DNA of 64,000 bases from Megamerina dolium (lineage: Eukaryota > Arthropoda > Insecta > Diptera > Megamerinidae). The notes under the pieces were generated by a model. The model had not been told where the DNA came from. It worked only from the letters and a program-made list of their open reading frames with translations, and did not search any database. The stretch lies in contig OY978525.1 of assembly GCA_963854835.1 (NCBI GenBank), positions 111,055,417-111,119,416 on the forward strand, written 5' to 3'. A program made the translations under genes and the position numbers. Each line of letters opens with the position of its first letter. Position 1 is the stretch's first letter. Shown here piece by piece: positions 22,140 to 32,585 of the stretch.

Positions 22140-23285
22140 TGAGTGGTTTACGAAGAGTGTTTGTCTCTTTCGTTGTTCTTGTTCTCTTAACTCACCTTGC
22201 CATAATCCTGTAAACATACCACAAAAAGGTTATGGTCCAATAATTACCGTAGAGGCTCCTTTTCTGACGAGTTCGTCAGCTAGTTTATTACCCTGAATTT
22301 TCATGTGTCCAGGAATCCAGCATAGACTGATGTTCTTTACAGAGCTTAGCTGATTCAGTTTCCGCAAATAGTATCATACTAACTTGGAGTCTATCTCATA
22401 TAAGCTGAGTGCTCGAAGGGCAGCTTGGCTATTAAATATTATGGTTATTTCTTGTTTTTTGTACTTTCTATTCAGATTAAACTGTCCACATTTATCGATG
22501 GCACGAATCTCTGCTTGAAAGATGCTTGGTTAATTACCCATGGGTTTTAAGTATTTGGTTCTAGGTCCGTATATTCCCACCCCTGTGCCACTTTCGGTCT
22601 TTGATTCGTCGGTGTACCACACGATTGTTTGTTTCTTAAGAGAGTATGCAGCGTCTATGTTGCTCCATTCCTTTTTGTAACTTAATTTGACAGCAAAGCG
22701 TTTCTCAAAATTAAATTGTTTACTTGTTTTGTCCTGTGGAAACTCAAGTTGTGTATTTTTTGCAGAGGATCCGTAGTCCTTTACGATAGTCTGGTAATGG
22801 GTCCAATAGTTCATTACCAGACCCTGTCCTTGCTTCATCTCCCTTTGTTCTTTTTAAGGTTGCTACCTTCCTGCCTTTCCTACAACCATGTGTTATCGAG
22901 TTAGATTCGGGATTAGTTTTTGCGCTCCTGTTGGACAGGTTCTTATTCCCCCGATTATGTTTCTGGATTTTATCCAATTCCGATTGCATTGTCCTAAGCA
23001 CTGTTCTGTTATGCCAAGCCTCCGCTAAAAAGTATATGTCTCTACATCTCGGAAGAGTCTTTTCCTGGTGAATACAACAATTGTGGTCTTACAGACCTGC
23101 ACCATCGACCAATAATTCTTATTCCCCATGAATGAGGTTCACAGGGTTTCTTTAAATTTGCCTCTAATAATTCACACGATGTCATCAGTATAGCCCTAAC
23201 ATTCGATGCCCCCATTGGATAATATTGTTGACAGTTCATCCACTATCAGATTCCACAGAAGCAGGAGAGGCAAGAAAACACCTAG
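22140..23285 (-). mobile_element. LOA-like LINE fragment: RT palm plus RNase H, decayed
   Basis: Minus-strand reading, in order: LLLWNLIVDELSTILSNGG (from about 23272), then the RT active-site block GYTDDIV (23175-23195), RGKFKETL and VFTRKRL (23040-23070). Next comes a linker LLDPLPDYRKGLRILCKK, and the RNase H start VWYTDESKTESGTGVGIYG (22550-22620), where the GSK of the family is ESK. Then NSQAALRALSAYEIDSKLV (about 22400) and CWIPGHMKIQGNKLADELV (22270-22330). Stops and frameshifts separate the blocks. RNase H carried after RT on one ORF places it in the I/LOA/R1 group. Confidence 0.75.
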
Positions 23286-23479
23286 TAAATATATAGTATA
23301 TATACTAGATTATAGTAAATATATTATGTGATAGAAAGATATGACATATTATTATAATTTTGGTTGTACAAGTAAATTTTAAAGGATTTTCCACAGAGGT
23401 CGTTGGTAGTATTAAATTGCATCGGATAATGTGGCAACTATTTACATATTGAAGTGTCATCATTAGGCTATTGAAATCA

Positions 23480-24225
23480 ATATGTGTCATTTTTTCGAAG
23501 TGTAAACAAAAAGGCTTTATTGAACGAAGACGTGTGTCAAACTTAAAAGGAGCTTGGTGAATCTTTGGGAGTGATGCACGAAATGAAAAATTGGGTTCTA
23601 TATGAACTGAAATCAGACCACACATCGAAAGACGATTTTGCAGGTATGAAATTCTGCTGTAACGGTACAAACGGAAACCTGTTATGCATCGTATTGTTGC
23701 TGGCTTTGAAAAATGCATCTATTACGACAATCCAAACCGCAAAAAGTCATATATGAGCCGGCCAAAGTCGAATATCCATAGTTCGAAAGTTATGCTCTAT
23801 ATTTGTTGTGGTGTGAAGGGTATGGTGTATAATGTACCGCTAAAACTGGGTGAAACCTACTAACTAAAACTCATCAAATTAAGGCCAGCATTAATTAAAT
23901 ACGAGTCATTGATTTTCCATCATGATTATGCTCGACCATGTGTTGTGGCAACTCGTTAAAATGTACTTGGAAAATAGCGGATGGGAAGTCGTACTCCACC
24001 CATCATATATTCCAGACATTGCCTCCTTTGGCTATAATTTTTTTTCGATCAATGCAGAATACCTTGTCCGGAATACGCTTCACTTCAGTCGAAGGTAACA
24101 AAAATGGGGTCGCTACATTCCTGGCCTCAAAAGATGATTGGGATTCTGTTGGGGTGGAACTTATGGGCTCCCCTCAAAGTTGGGAAAAAGTTGTAGCTTC
24201 CGAAGGAAAATATTTTGAATAAAAT
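23480..24225 (+). pseudogene. Mariner (mauritiana-type) transposase remnant
   Basis: Plus-strand frames give, in order: NEDVCQ, KELGESLGV (23530-23570), YDNPNRKKSYMSRPKSN (23730-23775; first catalytic region, D in a degraded EKxxxYDN context), SSKVMLYICCGVKGM, LKLGETY, then FHHDYARPCVVATR (23915-23955; second catalytic D), and C-terminal SWEKVVASEGKYFE ending at a stop at 24222. Several stops and frameshifts intervene. The C-terminal signature WEKVV.S.G.YFE is that of mauritiana-type mariners such as those at 35.1 and 54 kb. TIRs not identified. Confidence 0.75.
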
Positions 24226-24401
24226 ATATCATGGTGATGTCACAGGAAACATATAAACCGAACAAATCAACTAAATGAGTTGGCGTCATCTGAAGTTATG
24301 TACATATGTATGTATCAAAGCTCCAAAAAATTTGTTATTAAATCAAATGAACCATGCCAAAGTCGTACTCATACGATTATAAGTATTAAAACACCACAAA
24401 A

Positions 24402-24601
24402 NNNNNNNNNNNNNNNNNNNNNNNNNNNNNNNNNNNNNNNNNNNNNNNNNNNNNNNNNNNNNNNNNNNNNNNNNNNNNNNNNNNNNNNNNNNNNNNNNNN
24501 NNNNNNNNNNNNNNNNNNNNNNNNNNNNNNNNNNNNNNNNNNNNNNNNNNNNNNNNNNNNNNNNNNNNNNNNNNNNNNNNNNNNNNNNNNNNNNNNNNNN
24601 N
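24402..24601. other. Assembly gap (200 N)
   Basis: Exactly 200 unknown bases, a conventional placeholder length. Nothing can be said about the content, and the distance across it is not meaningful. Confidence 1.
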
Positions 24602-25519
24602 GCATGCTACAGGCATATATGACAGTGCGCCAAAAGTTCATCGTTTCATATGCAAGGACAGAGCGCTATTGTAGTGTTATTGTTGTTGTGGTTGCTTCAA
24701 AAATTCGAATTGCCATGTTTGTTAAATGTTTTTTGGTGAGAGGAAGTTAGCTGTCATCGATAGGAGTGACGAAGGCTGTCCTAATCCGGTGGATAAATGG
24801 GAGGTGGGGGTGTTGAGAAGGTATCAAGCTAGAGGCAGTGTGAAAAAATAATATACCTTCAAGCCTGAGATAAACTGCCCGAATACCGAACCATCTTATA
24901 AGACGGATTCACCTCTGAAACTCCAATTGGACACAGAGGTATTTTTTATCTAACTGCGATTGATGAACCCAGCGCGCGGGAAGAAAGTAAGCATTATACG
25001 AGAGGGTTGTGGTGCTTTAACGCTATACAGGGAATAAATAGGCACATCTCGGCTGACTCTGAACACACTGATGGACTCAGCTAGCGCGAAGAAAGTAAAC
25101 GTTATCCTATAGGGTTGTACTTTAGCGCTATACAGGGAATAAATAGGCACGTCTCGGCTGACTCTGAACATTTTTTTTTTGTATTAAAAGTGTCTTTATA
25201 CTGAAATGCTAATATGAGTGGATCTCCCGGAAGATAATAAAAATGATGCTACGGAAGTATTGAAGCGTATAAAATTAGGCTGAAGCCGTTTCGCAGAAAC
25301 TTTCCAGAGTTTCTTTGCCAGTTGGTACGAAATGAACACATATATTAGTCCACCACAGATCAATGATTAAGTTGAAGCAAATATTCTGCAGTTTGGCATT
25401 GAACAATTTCAATTACATGTATTTGGTCCCAACAACTCTTAGGTTAGGGCCGGCATTTAATTTTTGATTAATTGACATGAACAAGTATCAAACAGTATAG
25501 AAAACATAGACTAGTAGAC
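24602..25519. other. Unclassified sequence with one tandem duplication
   Basis: Apart from the 105-bp duplication at 24962-25170, no transposon or gene was recognised. Moderate GC around 24770-25170 suggests repeat-derived sequence of unknown family. Confidence 0.4.
24962..25170. repeat. Two-copy tandem repeat, period ~105 bp
   Basis: Units starting GAACCCAGCGCGCGGGAAGA and GGACTCAGCTAGCGCGAAGA both run through GAAAGTAA, GAGGGTTG/AGGGTTGT, CGCTATACAGGGAATAAATA, GGCAC and CTCGGCTGACTCTGAACA. The second copy is followed by poly-T. Confidence 0.85.
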
Positions 25520-25900
25520 TAGACTGATAAACAGGAACCGAAAAGATGTCTCTAGACTGACGACAGTCACTACTGGCTTCTGGCTCATCGGAGAACAGGC
25601 GACCAAAATGGGGATGTCCCACAACGATTTCTGTCACAGTTGTAACCAAGTGGAAGAAAAGGAAACGGCCTTCTACTTCCTTTGTAAATGACCTGCCCTT
25701 TGGAAGCAGAGAATGAACATCCTAGGTAAACCACTCTGCAATAACATTGAAGAGTTGGCGGAAAGTTGTGTGCTGTGTGCCACACAAGCAACCTAACGAA
25801 CAATTGGAAGCGATGATGTGGTAACAAAACGTTGTGTAGGCGCTATTTGGACTCTTGGATGAGTCCAAATGAGTTCAACCAACCAACCATAGAAAACACC
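25520..25900 (+). mobile_element. LOA-like LINE 3' end, copy related to 51.5-52.5 kb
   Basis: Begins at about ACTGATAAACAGGAACCGAA and continues with frames reading NRKDVSRLTTVTTGFWLIGE, QATKMGMSHNDFCHSCNQVE and EKETAFYFLCK, ending the LINE C-terminus with its Cys/His block. The 3' UTR (CAACCTAACGAACAATTGGA, GATGTGGTAACAAAACG, GGCGCTATTTGGACT) and the CAACCAACCAACC end match the copy at 52.35-52.47 kb closely. 5'-truncated. Confidence 0.75.
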
Positions 25901-25989
25901 AAGGCGAACAAACAAAAAGTGCTTAAAGGACAAATAAATTCTGCTTAAATTTGTTGGCTTAGTCTGTAACAGCCGCCAACGTCTGATTA

Positions 25990-26397
25990 ACTTCGTTCGT
26001 TTGTCTCCATAGAGTTGAGTATATGATATGTAATGATCCGTAGGTTGTAGGTCCAAACCCCGGCTGAGGCAGTTTTGATATCGAAAACATTTTCCATTTG
26101 AATGGTTCCCACGTGTCGGCAAGTAATTGGCAATTTTTCCGGCAGTAATAATTTGCCATAAGAAATGCTTCCTAAAGAGCTCTGTGACAAAGCTCAGAGA
26201 AGGTGATGTCACAAGGGTTTTGCCGTTCGGAACCGGCTAATATAAGAAAGTCCTTTCTAATACTGTCCAAATTTTAAACCCACAACAGTGTTGAAAGAGG
26301 AGCTCGGTGATATCACTATGAGCCTTTCTAGCCTAAGTGAGTTCTCTCAGTGAGAGAGAGAGAGAAGCAGCCACAATAACCTATCCTAACCCAACCT
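25990..26397 (+). mobile_element. tRNA-derived SINE, copy 3, LINE-like tail, damaged head
   Basis: Box A is lost; a B-box-like GGTCCAAACCCCGGCTGA remains at about 26048-26066. The body shows ATGGTTCCCACGTGTCGGC, AAGTAATTGGCAATTTTTCC, GCTCTGTGACAAAGCTCAGA and GCCGTTCGGAACCGGCTAA. After GAGCTCGG the tail is of the LINE-like kind: TGATATCACTATGAG, CTAGCCTAAGTGAGTTCTCT, (GA)n, GCAGCCACAATAACC and TATCCTAACCCAACC. It resembles copy 2 rather than copies 1, 4 and 5. Confidence 0.75.
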
Positions 26398-27956
26398 ATA
26401 GTGGTATTCTAAATATTATATAGTATGGCAGTGGGAATTTTTTGGAATAAATCGGATCACTTACCACTTAACTTCAGCCACTACTTTAACCTTTCATCCA
26501 AAATAGTGTAGGGATTTTTTGAAATTTCATATTTTCATATATTTCTGCACATCTGGCAACTCATATTCATGCTCATACCCATACTTATGAGTATAGGTAT
26601 GTGTAGCAAGCAGTGTTTGGCATTTTAACAAGCTTTAGCATCGGATCATTTCGCTACACCTTGATGTGACTTAATCCATTAATTTATATCAAAATAAAAA
26701 TTTCTCACTCATTCGCTAGCTAGCTTGTTTTTCTTGCCTTTTGCTCTTCAATCCCTTTTTAGGTTTTTTTTTTTTTTAATTTTGGTTTTTTGTATTTGAC
26801 TGGAACGAGCTAAGCTGTTGTTTCATTCAAATTCAGAAAGGTAGCCGCTGCCACCGCCATCAAAAACGACAGCAGCAGCAGCAGACAAGACATTATTGCA
26901 AGACAAGCTTACGTCCAAAGCACATGTGTGACCACTCCTCTTGTCTTGTGTTGTCTTCGTGTGTCAATTCTTATATTTTTTTTGTTTGCTGTTATTTTGG
27001 AGTCTTCGTTCTTATTTGATTCAGACTCCTCTTCCTCGACTGCTGTAGAATTTTGCGTTTTGTAAATGTCGCAATAAAATTTGCAAAATTCTTTTAATCC
27101 GTTTTAAGCCTTATATTGCTGCGGTTGCATCAGCCATATCAGTGCTTGGATGTACACGCTTATGTATTGATGTATGCATATGTGTGTATGCGTGTGGGTG
27201 TTGTGTAGTCGCAATTTTATAGCTGTGAATTTATTTTCGTATTTTATTTATAAGTACGATTGGCGTTTCGGCCTGTATTTAAATGTTTTGGGTGCTCTTC
27301 TTTGCACTGCTCACTTCTCGCTGCCACCGAATGTTAAGTGTCGCAAATTCCTGGAAACAAATAAAACAATGAAACTAATAAACAAACAACAACAACGTAT
27401 AATCAAATCTATGAAGAACGATGTCTACGATGAGAATGACAGCAACTCCGCAACGCCGAAAACAAGTCACAAAGACCAATATTCAAATTGCGTTAGAAGC
27501 TTTTATCAATGATTAATGAAGTACTCGTATGTACCTACACACACATGAAGGTCTAAATATAATGCCAACGACGAATTAATACCATTTGCTTGTTTTTATT
27601 TACTTTTTATTATTATTATTATTATTTTTTTTTTTTGTTGTTTTTGCAAAATCCGTAATAAATTTTTATTAATGAATCACATTATCCATTGGATTTAGCA
27701 TTTTAGCGACATCGACGGCGACAGCGACTGCGATAATGCAAATGACACTCTAAAGTCGTTTTCGTTTTCAATGAAGCAGAGTTCTGTATGAAGACAGAAA
27801 GCCAGATCATTACCATATATAAGCTTGGTCATTGCTGTTCCAATTGTGATATTTGGCATTGAATTTATTTATAAGGCGCAAGGAGTACATATATCTTTAG
27901 TGGGGGACAAGCAAAAGTGATTCATAGTATGTCTAATATATTTCTGACAAAATGAC
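26398..27956. other. Non-repetitive-looking DNA, no gene supported
   Basis: One of the less repetitive stretches. It has a GACAGCAGCAGCAGCAG run (26870) and a CTTGTCTTGTGTTGTCTTCG stretch. A plus-strand 112-codon frame at 27174-27512 is the best host-gene candidate (its tail reads KNDVYDENDSNSATPKTSHK), but its N-terminal half is low-complexity and there are no splice or homology cues I can defend. (TTA)n at 27607-27626. Confidence 0.4.
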
Positions 27957-30154
27957 CTTACAGTCGGCCGGGGCCGACAGAGCTATACCCTACACAGGAA
28001 GATATATAAGGTCTAGTAAAAAGAAATCCATTATTTTTGCATTAAATTGAAGGTTTCATTTAGCATAGTTAGAATGATCCGATTTAGGCCAATTATGCAC
28101 CGTTTTGTTCGATAACTCGTTGCCATTTCAAAGGTAATTTCATAATGCAACTCTCATAGGAACCCTTGTCCCTATTGGCAAAAAACAAGGGCAGTCGATT
28201 TTCGCAAGCTTCTGTTGAGGCGAATTTTTCACCAGCAAAATCAATAGACAGGAACAGGTAGTAATCACCTGGTGCCAGGTCCGAAGTAGAAGGTGGATGC
28301 ATAAGAACCTCCCAACCAAGCTCCCGAAGCTTCTGGCCAGTCACTATCGATGTCTGTGGCCTGGCGTTGTCCTGATGAAACACAATTCCTCTCCTATTTT
28401 CCAAAGCTGGCCGCTTCTGGGCGATTGTTTCCTTCAGACGGTCCAATTGTTGACAGTACAGGTCCGAATTAAGAGTTTGGCCGTAGGGGAGAAATGGATC
28501 GATTTTATTGCGATTCAGCAGCGATGATTCGCAGAGGTTTTTTTGCGTTAACTCGTGTGGCACCCATACATCGAGCTTCGTTTTGTATCCAGTCTTATTT
28601 AAATGGTTCCAAACGGTTTGTTGTGCAATGTTTAGCTCCTGCGCAATAGAAACAGTGCTTACATGATGGTCAGACTCGACAATTTCCATAATTTTATTGA
28701 TATTTTCGACAATTCCTTCCTTCCAGAACGTGGTGCATCTTTGACATCAAAATTACCGGAAACGAATTCCACAATTTTGACTTGCCAATTTTTTCGAGGA
28801 ACAATTTCTGCCTAGAATGCTATTCTACATCTGAACTATGGTTGTCTTAGGTGGGGTATTTCGTAGAGATATGGGTGCATGGTTTTGCTGGTTTCTCGCA
28901 AATTTATTATAATATTAAAATTCGAGGTAAGAGTCCATTCAATAATTGTGTAGGATGACACATAGATGGCGTTACTAGAATTTTGTCCATATGAGTTTTA
29001 TTGAGTTCACCTTCAACCTATTGAATGGCTTGTTAAATATTGTTGTTTTAAACTGAAAACTGCTAAAGTTAAGACGGTTTAAACTTAAAAGAAATTCCGA
29101 GTCTTTGTATGGAAGCTACTATAAGCAGTGGGCGTGGCTTGCCATTTCTTGTAAATCTATTTATTCTCACAATAATAATTCACAACTTAAATATAGTTGA
29201 CCTACATTAAAATTTACGTAATTCATAGAGGTTTAAGTTTTTGTTCAAATTCCGCGACTTTGTATGGGAGCAATATTAAGAAATGGGCATGGCATGCTGA
29301 TTTTCTACCAGATTTCTTTCTACTACCATATTTAAGTTAAGTGTCAATTATAGTTTGCCTAGGCAAAAAACTGCCTAAGTTACAGCGGTTTCAATTTAAA
29401 AGAAAATCGGTCATTTTGTATGGGGACTTATATAAACAGTAGGCATGGCTCGCCTATTTCTTGTCATTCTAATTATCCTTGCAATACTAATTCGCTACTT
29501 AAATATGGTTATTCTACGCTAAATAGTTCTTAGGTTATGGCAATTAACATTATTTTCAATTTCCTCGACTTTGTATGGGAGCCACATAAAAAAGTGGGCG
29601 TGGCATGCTGATTTTCTGCCAGATTTTTTCTGGCTATAATATTAACCTAATTATCAAATATGGTTCTCTTAGACAAAATATTGTCGAAATTATAGCGGTT
29701 AAAATTTTAAAGAAATGCAGGCCCTTTGTATGAGAGCTACTATAAAAAGTAGGTGTGGCTCGCACATTTTTAGCATGATCATGTAGAAGAAATTTATTAC
29801 TTTACGTGCCAAATATTGTTGTCTTAGATGGTATATTAAGTGAGTTACAGCAAGTTCAAAATATTGAAAATTTTGAAGTTAGTAGCTTTGATTGCTTGGT
29901 GTGGGCATAACAGCGAACCGATCATGCCCAATATCAATATCCTCCGTACCCTTGGATTATAGGTCACTGTTTTTCAAATTTTGTTAAAATAGCTCAATAT
30001 TTACTGAAATTATAGTGCGGACCAGCGAGGTGACAAACCAACGGGCGGACGGATGGACGGAGATCGTTAAATCAACCATTTAGGCGACTCTGATCAAGAA
30101 TATATTTACTTTTGACCGAAATGAATATACCTTGCATATGCTCATGTAGGTTAT
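27957..30154 (-). mobile_element. mini-me/DINE-1-like element, copy 1 (diverged internal array)
   Basis: Reading minus strand from 30154: GGTATATTCATTTCGGTC, a (TA)-containing tract, a TGATCAGAGTCG core, a (GTCY)-like run (complement of 30030-30062), then GGGTACGGAGGATATTGATA and the body. The 3' end has the hairpin GTCGGCCCCGGCCGAC (27963-27978) followed by TGTAAGG. The interior carries five monomers marked by (G)GGCGTGG or variants at about 29131, 29284, 29441, 29597 and 29751, spaced about 155 bp and of two alternating types. The element matches copy 2 (39.15-41.61 kb) in inverted orientation. A mariner lies inside its 3' part. mini-me/DINE-1 elements are viewed as Helentron-derived and non-autonomous. 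Confidence 0.75.
28015..28810 (-). mobile_element. Mariner (family A, copy 2), internally deleted and truncated
   Basis: The end GTAAAAAGAAATCCATTATT (28017) is identical to the TIRs of the mariner at 10.4-11.7 kb. On the minus strand a 198-codon frame (28093-28689) reads MEIVESDHHVSTVSIAQEL, VWVPHELTQKN, then jumps from NRNKIDPFL directly to PYGQTLNSDLYCQQLDRL. The first catalytic block (VTGDEKW) has thus been deleted in frame. The rest follows: FHQDNARPQTSIVTGQKLRE with the second catalytic D, and HPPSTSDLAPGDYYLF with the third, then RVIEQNGA. The other TIR was not found near 28810. It lies inside a mini-me-like element. Confidence 0.85.
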
Positions 30155-30540
30155 AAAAATGTATTTGAAGAATCATTGACATTGACATGGGATGGAGATA
30201 GTTCAGATAGTCGGAAGGAATGTTTTGGGCGATATATTGAATGGGGGGTTGATTATAACTTCACACGTATAAGGGCGATATGTGTTCACTCATGGAGTTA
30301 TTTATCGAGGATTTATATTATCGATATTGATATTTATTGTAGGGGAAAATGCCAATTTTATAGAGAAGCCTTCCTAGGATTGAAAATATATAACGGCTCA
30401 CATTTATTTTCTCTCTCACTCTCTCTCTCTCTCTTTCTCTTTACTCTACAATTTTCAATGTAATTCAAATCAGTGAAATAGATTTCAACTCTCAAAATGA
30501 CAATTAACTACGATCACTTTATTTTAGCAGCATCACGTGA

Positions 30541-30723
30541 ATGGCTTTGGAGTGGAACCCGCAAGGGAACAGAAAACGTGAACGACTGAAGAATACATGG
30601 AGAAGATCAGTGACAAAGGAACTTTTGACTTGCAACACCACATGGGACGATGCAAAAATAGTAGCTAAAGATAGAAATACTTGGAAAATGTCTTGTAAGA
30701 CTTCAACTATTGGACTACTTTGC
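30541..30723 (+). pseudogene. LINE C-terminus fragment (RTE/CR1-type)
   Basis: A 61-codon frame reads MALEWNPQGNRKRERLKNTW, RRSVTKEL, TWDDAKIVAKDRNTWK. This is the C-terminal tail of a widespread insect LINE protein (family pattern: LxWxPxGxRxRGRPxxTWRR .. W..a...A.DR..W). Here GRP has become ERL. No RT domain precedes it and the 3' tail is unclear. Clade uncertain. Confidence 0.6.
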
Positions 30724-30730
30724 TAATTTC

Positions 30731-31682
30731 TATCAAATAAAAAATAAGCAATGTGCAAAGTGCAACCGATTGTCGTTATTAATTCTAAAGGATTTGCAGT
30801 AGAGCCCCTAACGAATCAATATAAAGAACTTAGTGTGAACAACTTTTTGGTATATTTTCAATGAATTCCAAATTAAAATATCCAAAAGCAATGCTAAATA
30901 GCAGCTCATCTTTCAAAAGATGTGGCCTTGGATTGAGACGCAGGCGATTCCCATAAATTTAATGCTGAATGAGAATATTGATTTTGAAGATTTTAAACTA
31001 GGAATTGACTAATATATTTATGGTGTCCTCCTCCATCTGCAATGCATATGAGCACTTTTATTTATGCAAAAAAAAAAATAATCATGAATATATGAGTGCA
31101 TCAATTGACCACCCACATATACAACATGACGATAAACAAAAAGAAAAAAATAAATAGTACAATCTGGCATTCATAATAGCTATTGTAGCACATACTTATA
31201 CCTTTTACAGTCACTCAGCAGCAGCAGCAGTATTAGCAGCCACAGAGCAACAGCAGTAACCAAAACGATCATCGATCGAGCGATCGATTGTCGTGTACGA
31301 TTGCGCGTGTTAAATTGTCTAAAGAGTTACAATTTAATATTGTTAACAATGCCACACTAACAATACACTTAGTGAGTGTATGCAACTCTATGCATGTATG
31401 ACGATACTTGTACAATAAAAAGGAAATTTCTTTGATCATCCAACCGATCGACACAAGCATTTATGCTTGAACACGCGCTCACTACGTACATATTTACTGC
31501 ATCTGCATAAGTTCACGCTTTAGCTTGAACGTCTGTTTGGTTTGTTGGACTATGTTGTGTTGGATACATGGCAGCATACATATATTCCACATGTATCCAG
31601 CAACAAATTTGTTGTTACATATTGTTCTGGTTGCCAGTTAAAACAATTTGCTCCATGTTGTTGTTTTATTACTCTTGTCGTT

Positions 31683-31724
<42 letters not shown>

Positions 31725-32149
31725 GCTGTTGGTGTGATTTTATTTAATACAATACAATTGGCACCCGTTGAATTAATTGTATTTAACACCAATGGTGGCA
31801 TATGCCACAATTTTTACATTACATATACTCGTATAAACCATATATACGCCTAGATATGTGTTGGTACCGACTTTTATAGTTATATTTGCGAATGCCACAC
31901 ATTAAGTACCTACTTTCAGTCATTATAGACTTATACAGCAACAACAACAATCAAAGTATCAATTCATTGTCACACTGAGCTTGAACATACATGATATATA
32001 ATATATATATATTTTTACACTGCATGACACTTATATAAGCTCACCAATTAATTTATAGTGGCTAATGCTTGGATAGCAACGAAATGAAGCCCAGCATTGT
32101 TAATGTAAGAAATCTGTCACAAAATTAATTCTAACAGACAAAATAGTTT
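30731..32149. other. AT-rich DNA with a long (TTG)n tract, no gene
   Basis: Includes CAGCAGCAGCAG (31218), (TTG)n at 31683-31727, a TACTCGTA octamer at 31826 and a (TA) run near 31998. Frames across the TTG tract (poly-Val or poly-Thr) are not genes. No transposon recognised. Confidence 0.45.
31683..31727 (+). repeat. (TTG)n microsatellite
   Basis: About 14 uninterrupted TTG units. Similar tracts of the same motif lie at 7955-7987 (as AAC), 37386-37410 and 60515-60536. Confidence 0.95.
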
Positions 32150-32467
32150 TTAACCCTCTAGTGCCCAAATTTTTTTTTTCGCAGAAAAAAATTATTTTCG
32201 GGTTCATTATGTCTTAAAAGTAAAGGTTTGTTCTGGAAAAAATGTTACTTTTGCACGAATCGAATTTTATAGGACTAAAACCTTGGACCGCCTAGAGGCG
32301 GCTTTGGGAAAGTAGGCCAAAAAAAATTTTAGTAAAAAAATTTTGTTGTTTACACGTTTTATTATAAAAAAATAAAGAAAGGCTCAAAAAACAAAAGAAA
32401 TAACAATAAAAAAAGTAACTTAAAGTTACAAAAATACAAAATATTTGTGTACAAAAAGTTCGTTTAC

Positions 32468-32585
32468 TTATTTGTGATGAAAATCGTAGAAACAGTCTTT
32501 TTGCTGGGAAAGGCATAGGTTTATATTACATTTACGGCATACAATTTGAGTTTCGGAAGTGCAACCAGCAAGCTTCAGGTTTTTT
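32468..32585 (-). pseudogene. Out-of-frame cysteine-rich domain of the piggyBac transposase
   Basis: Just past the A7 run (32580-32586), the -1 reading relative to the transposase gives LAGCTSETQIVCRKCNINLC, then SQQKDCFYDFHHK and a stop at 32468. The C..C-x2-C..C..C pattern and FH ending are what the zinc-binding C-terminal domain of piggyBac transposases looks like. That domain binds the TIR and supports nuclear import. It is therefore intact as sequence but detached by a one-base (or two-base) length change in the A run, or is reached by ribosomal slippage, or reflects a homopolymer error in the assembly. Confidence 0.75.

Noticed and set aside
24280..24750. 156-codon frame crossing the N gap
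   Set aside because: Most of its length is unknown sequence, so the frame is meaningless.
31550..31853. Plus- and minus-strand frames of 86-103 codons
   Set aside because: They translate the (TTG)n tract into poly-Val or poly-Thr; microsatellite artefacts.
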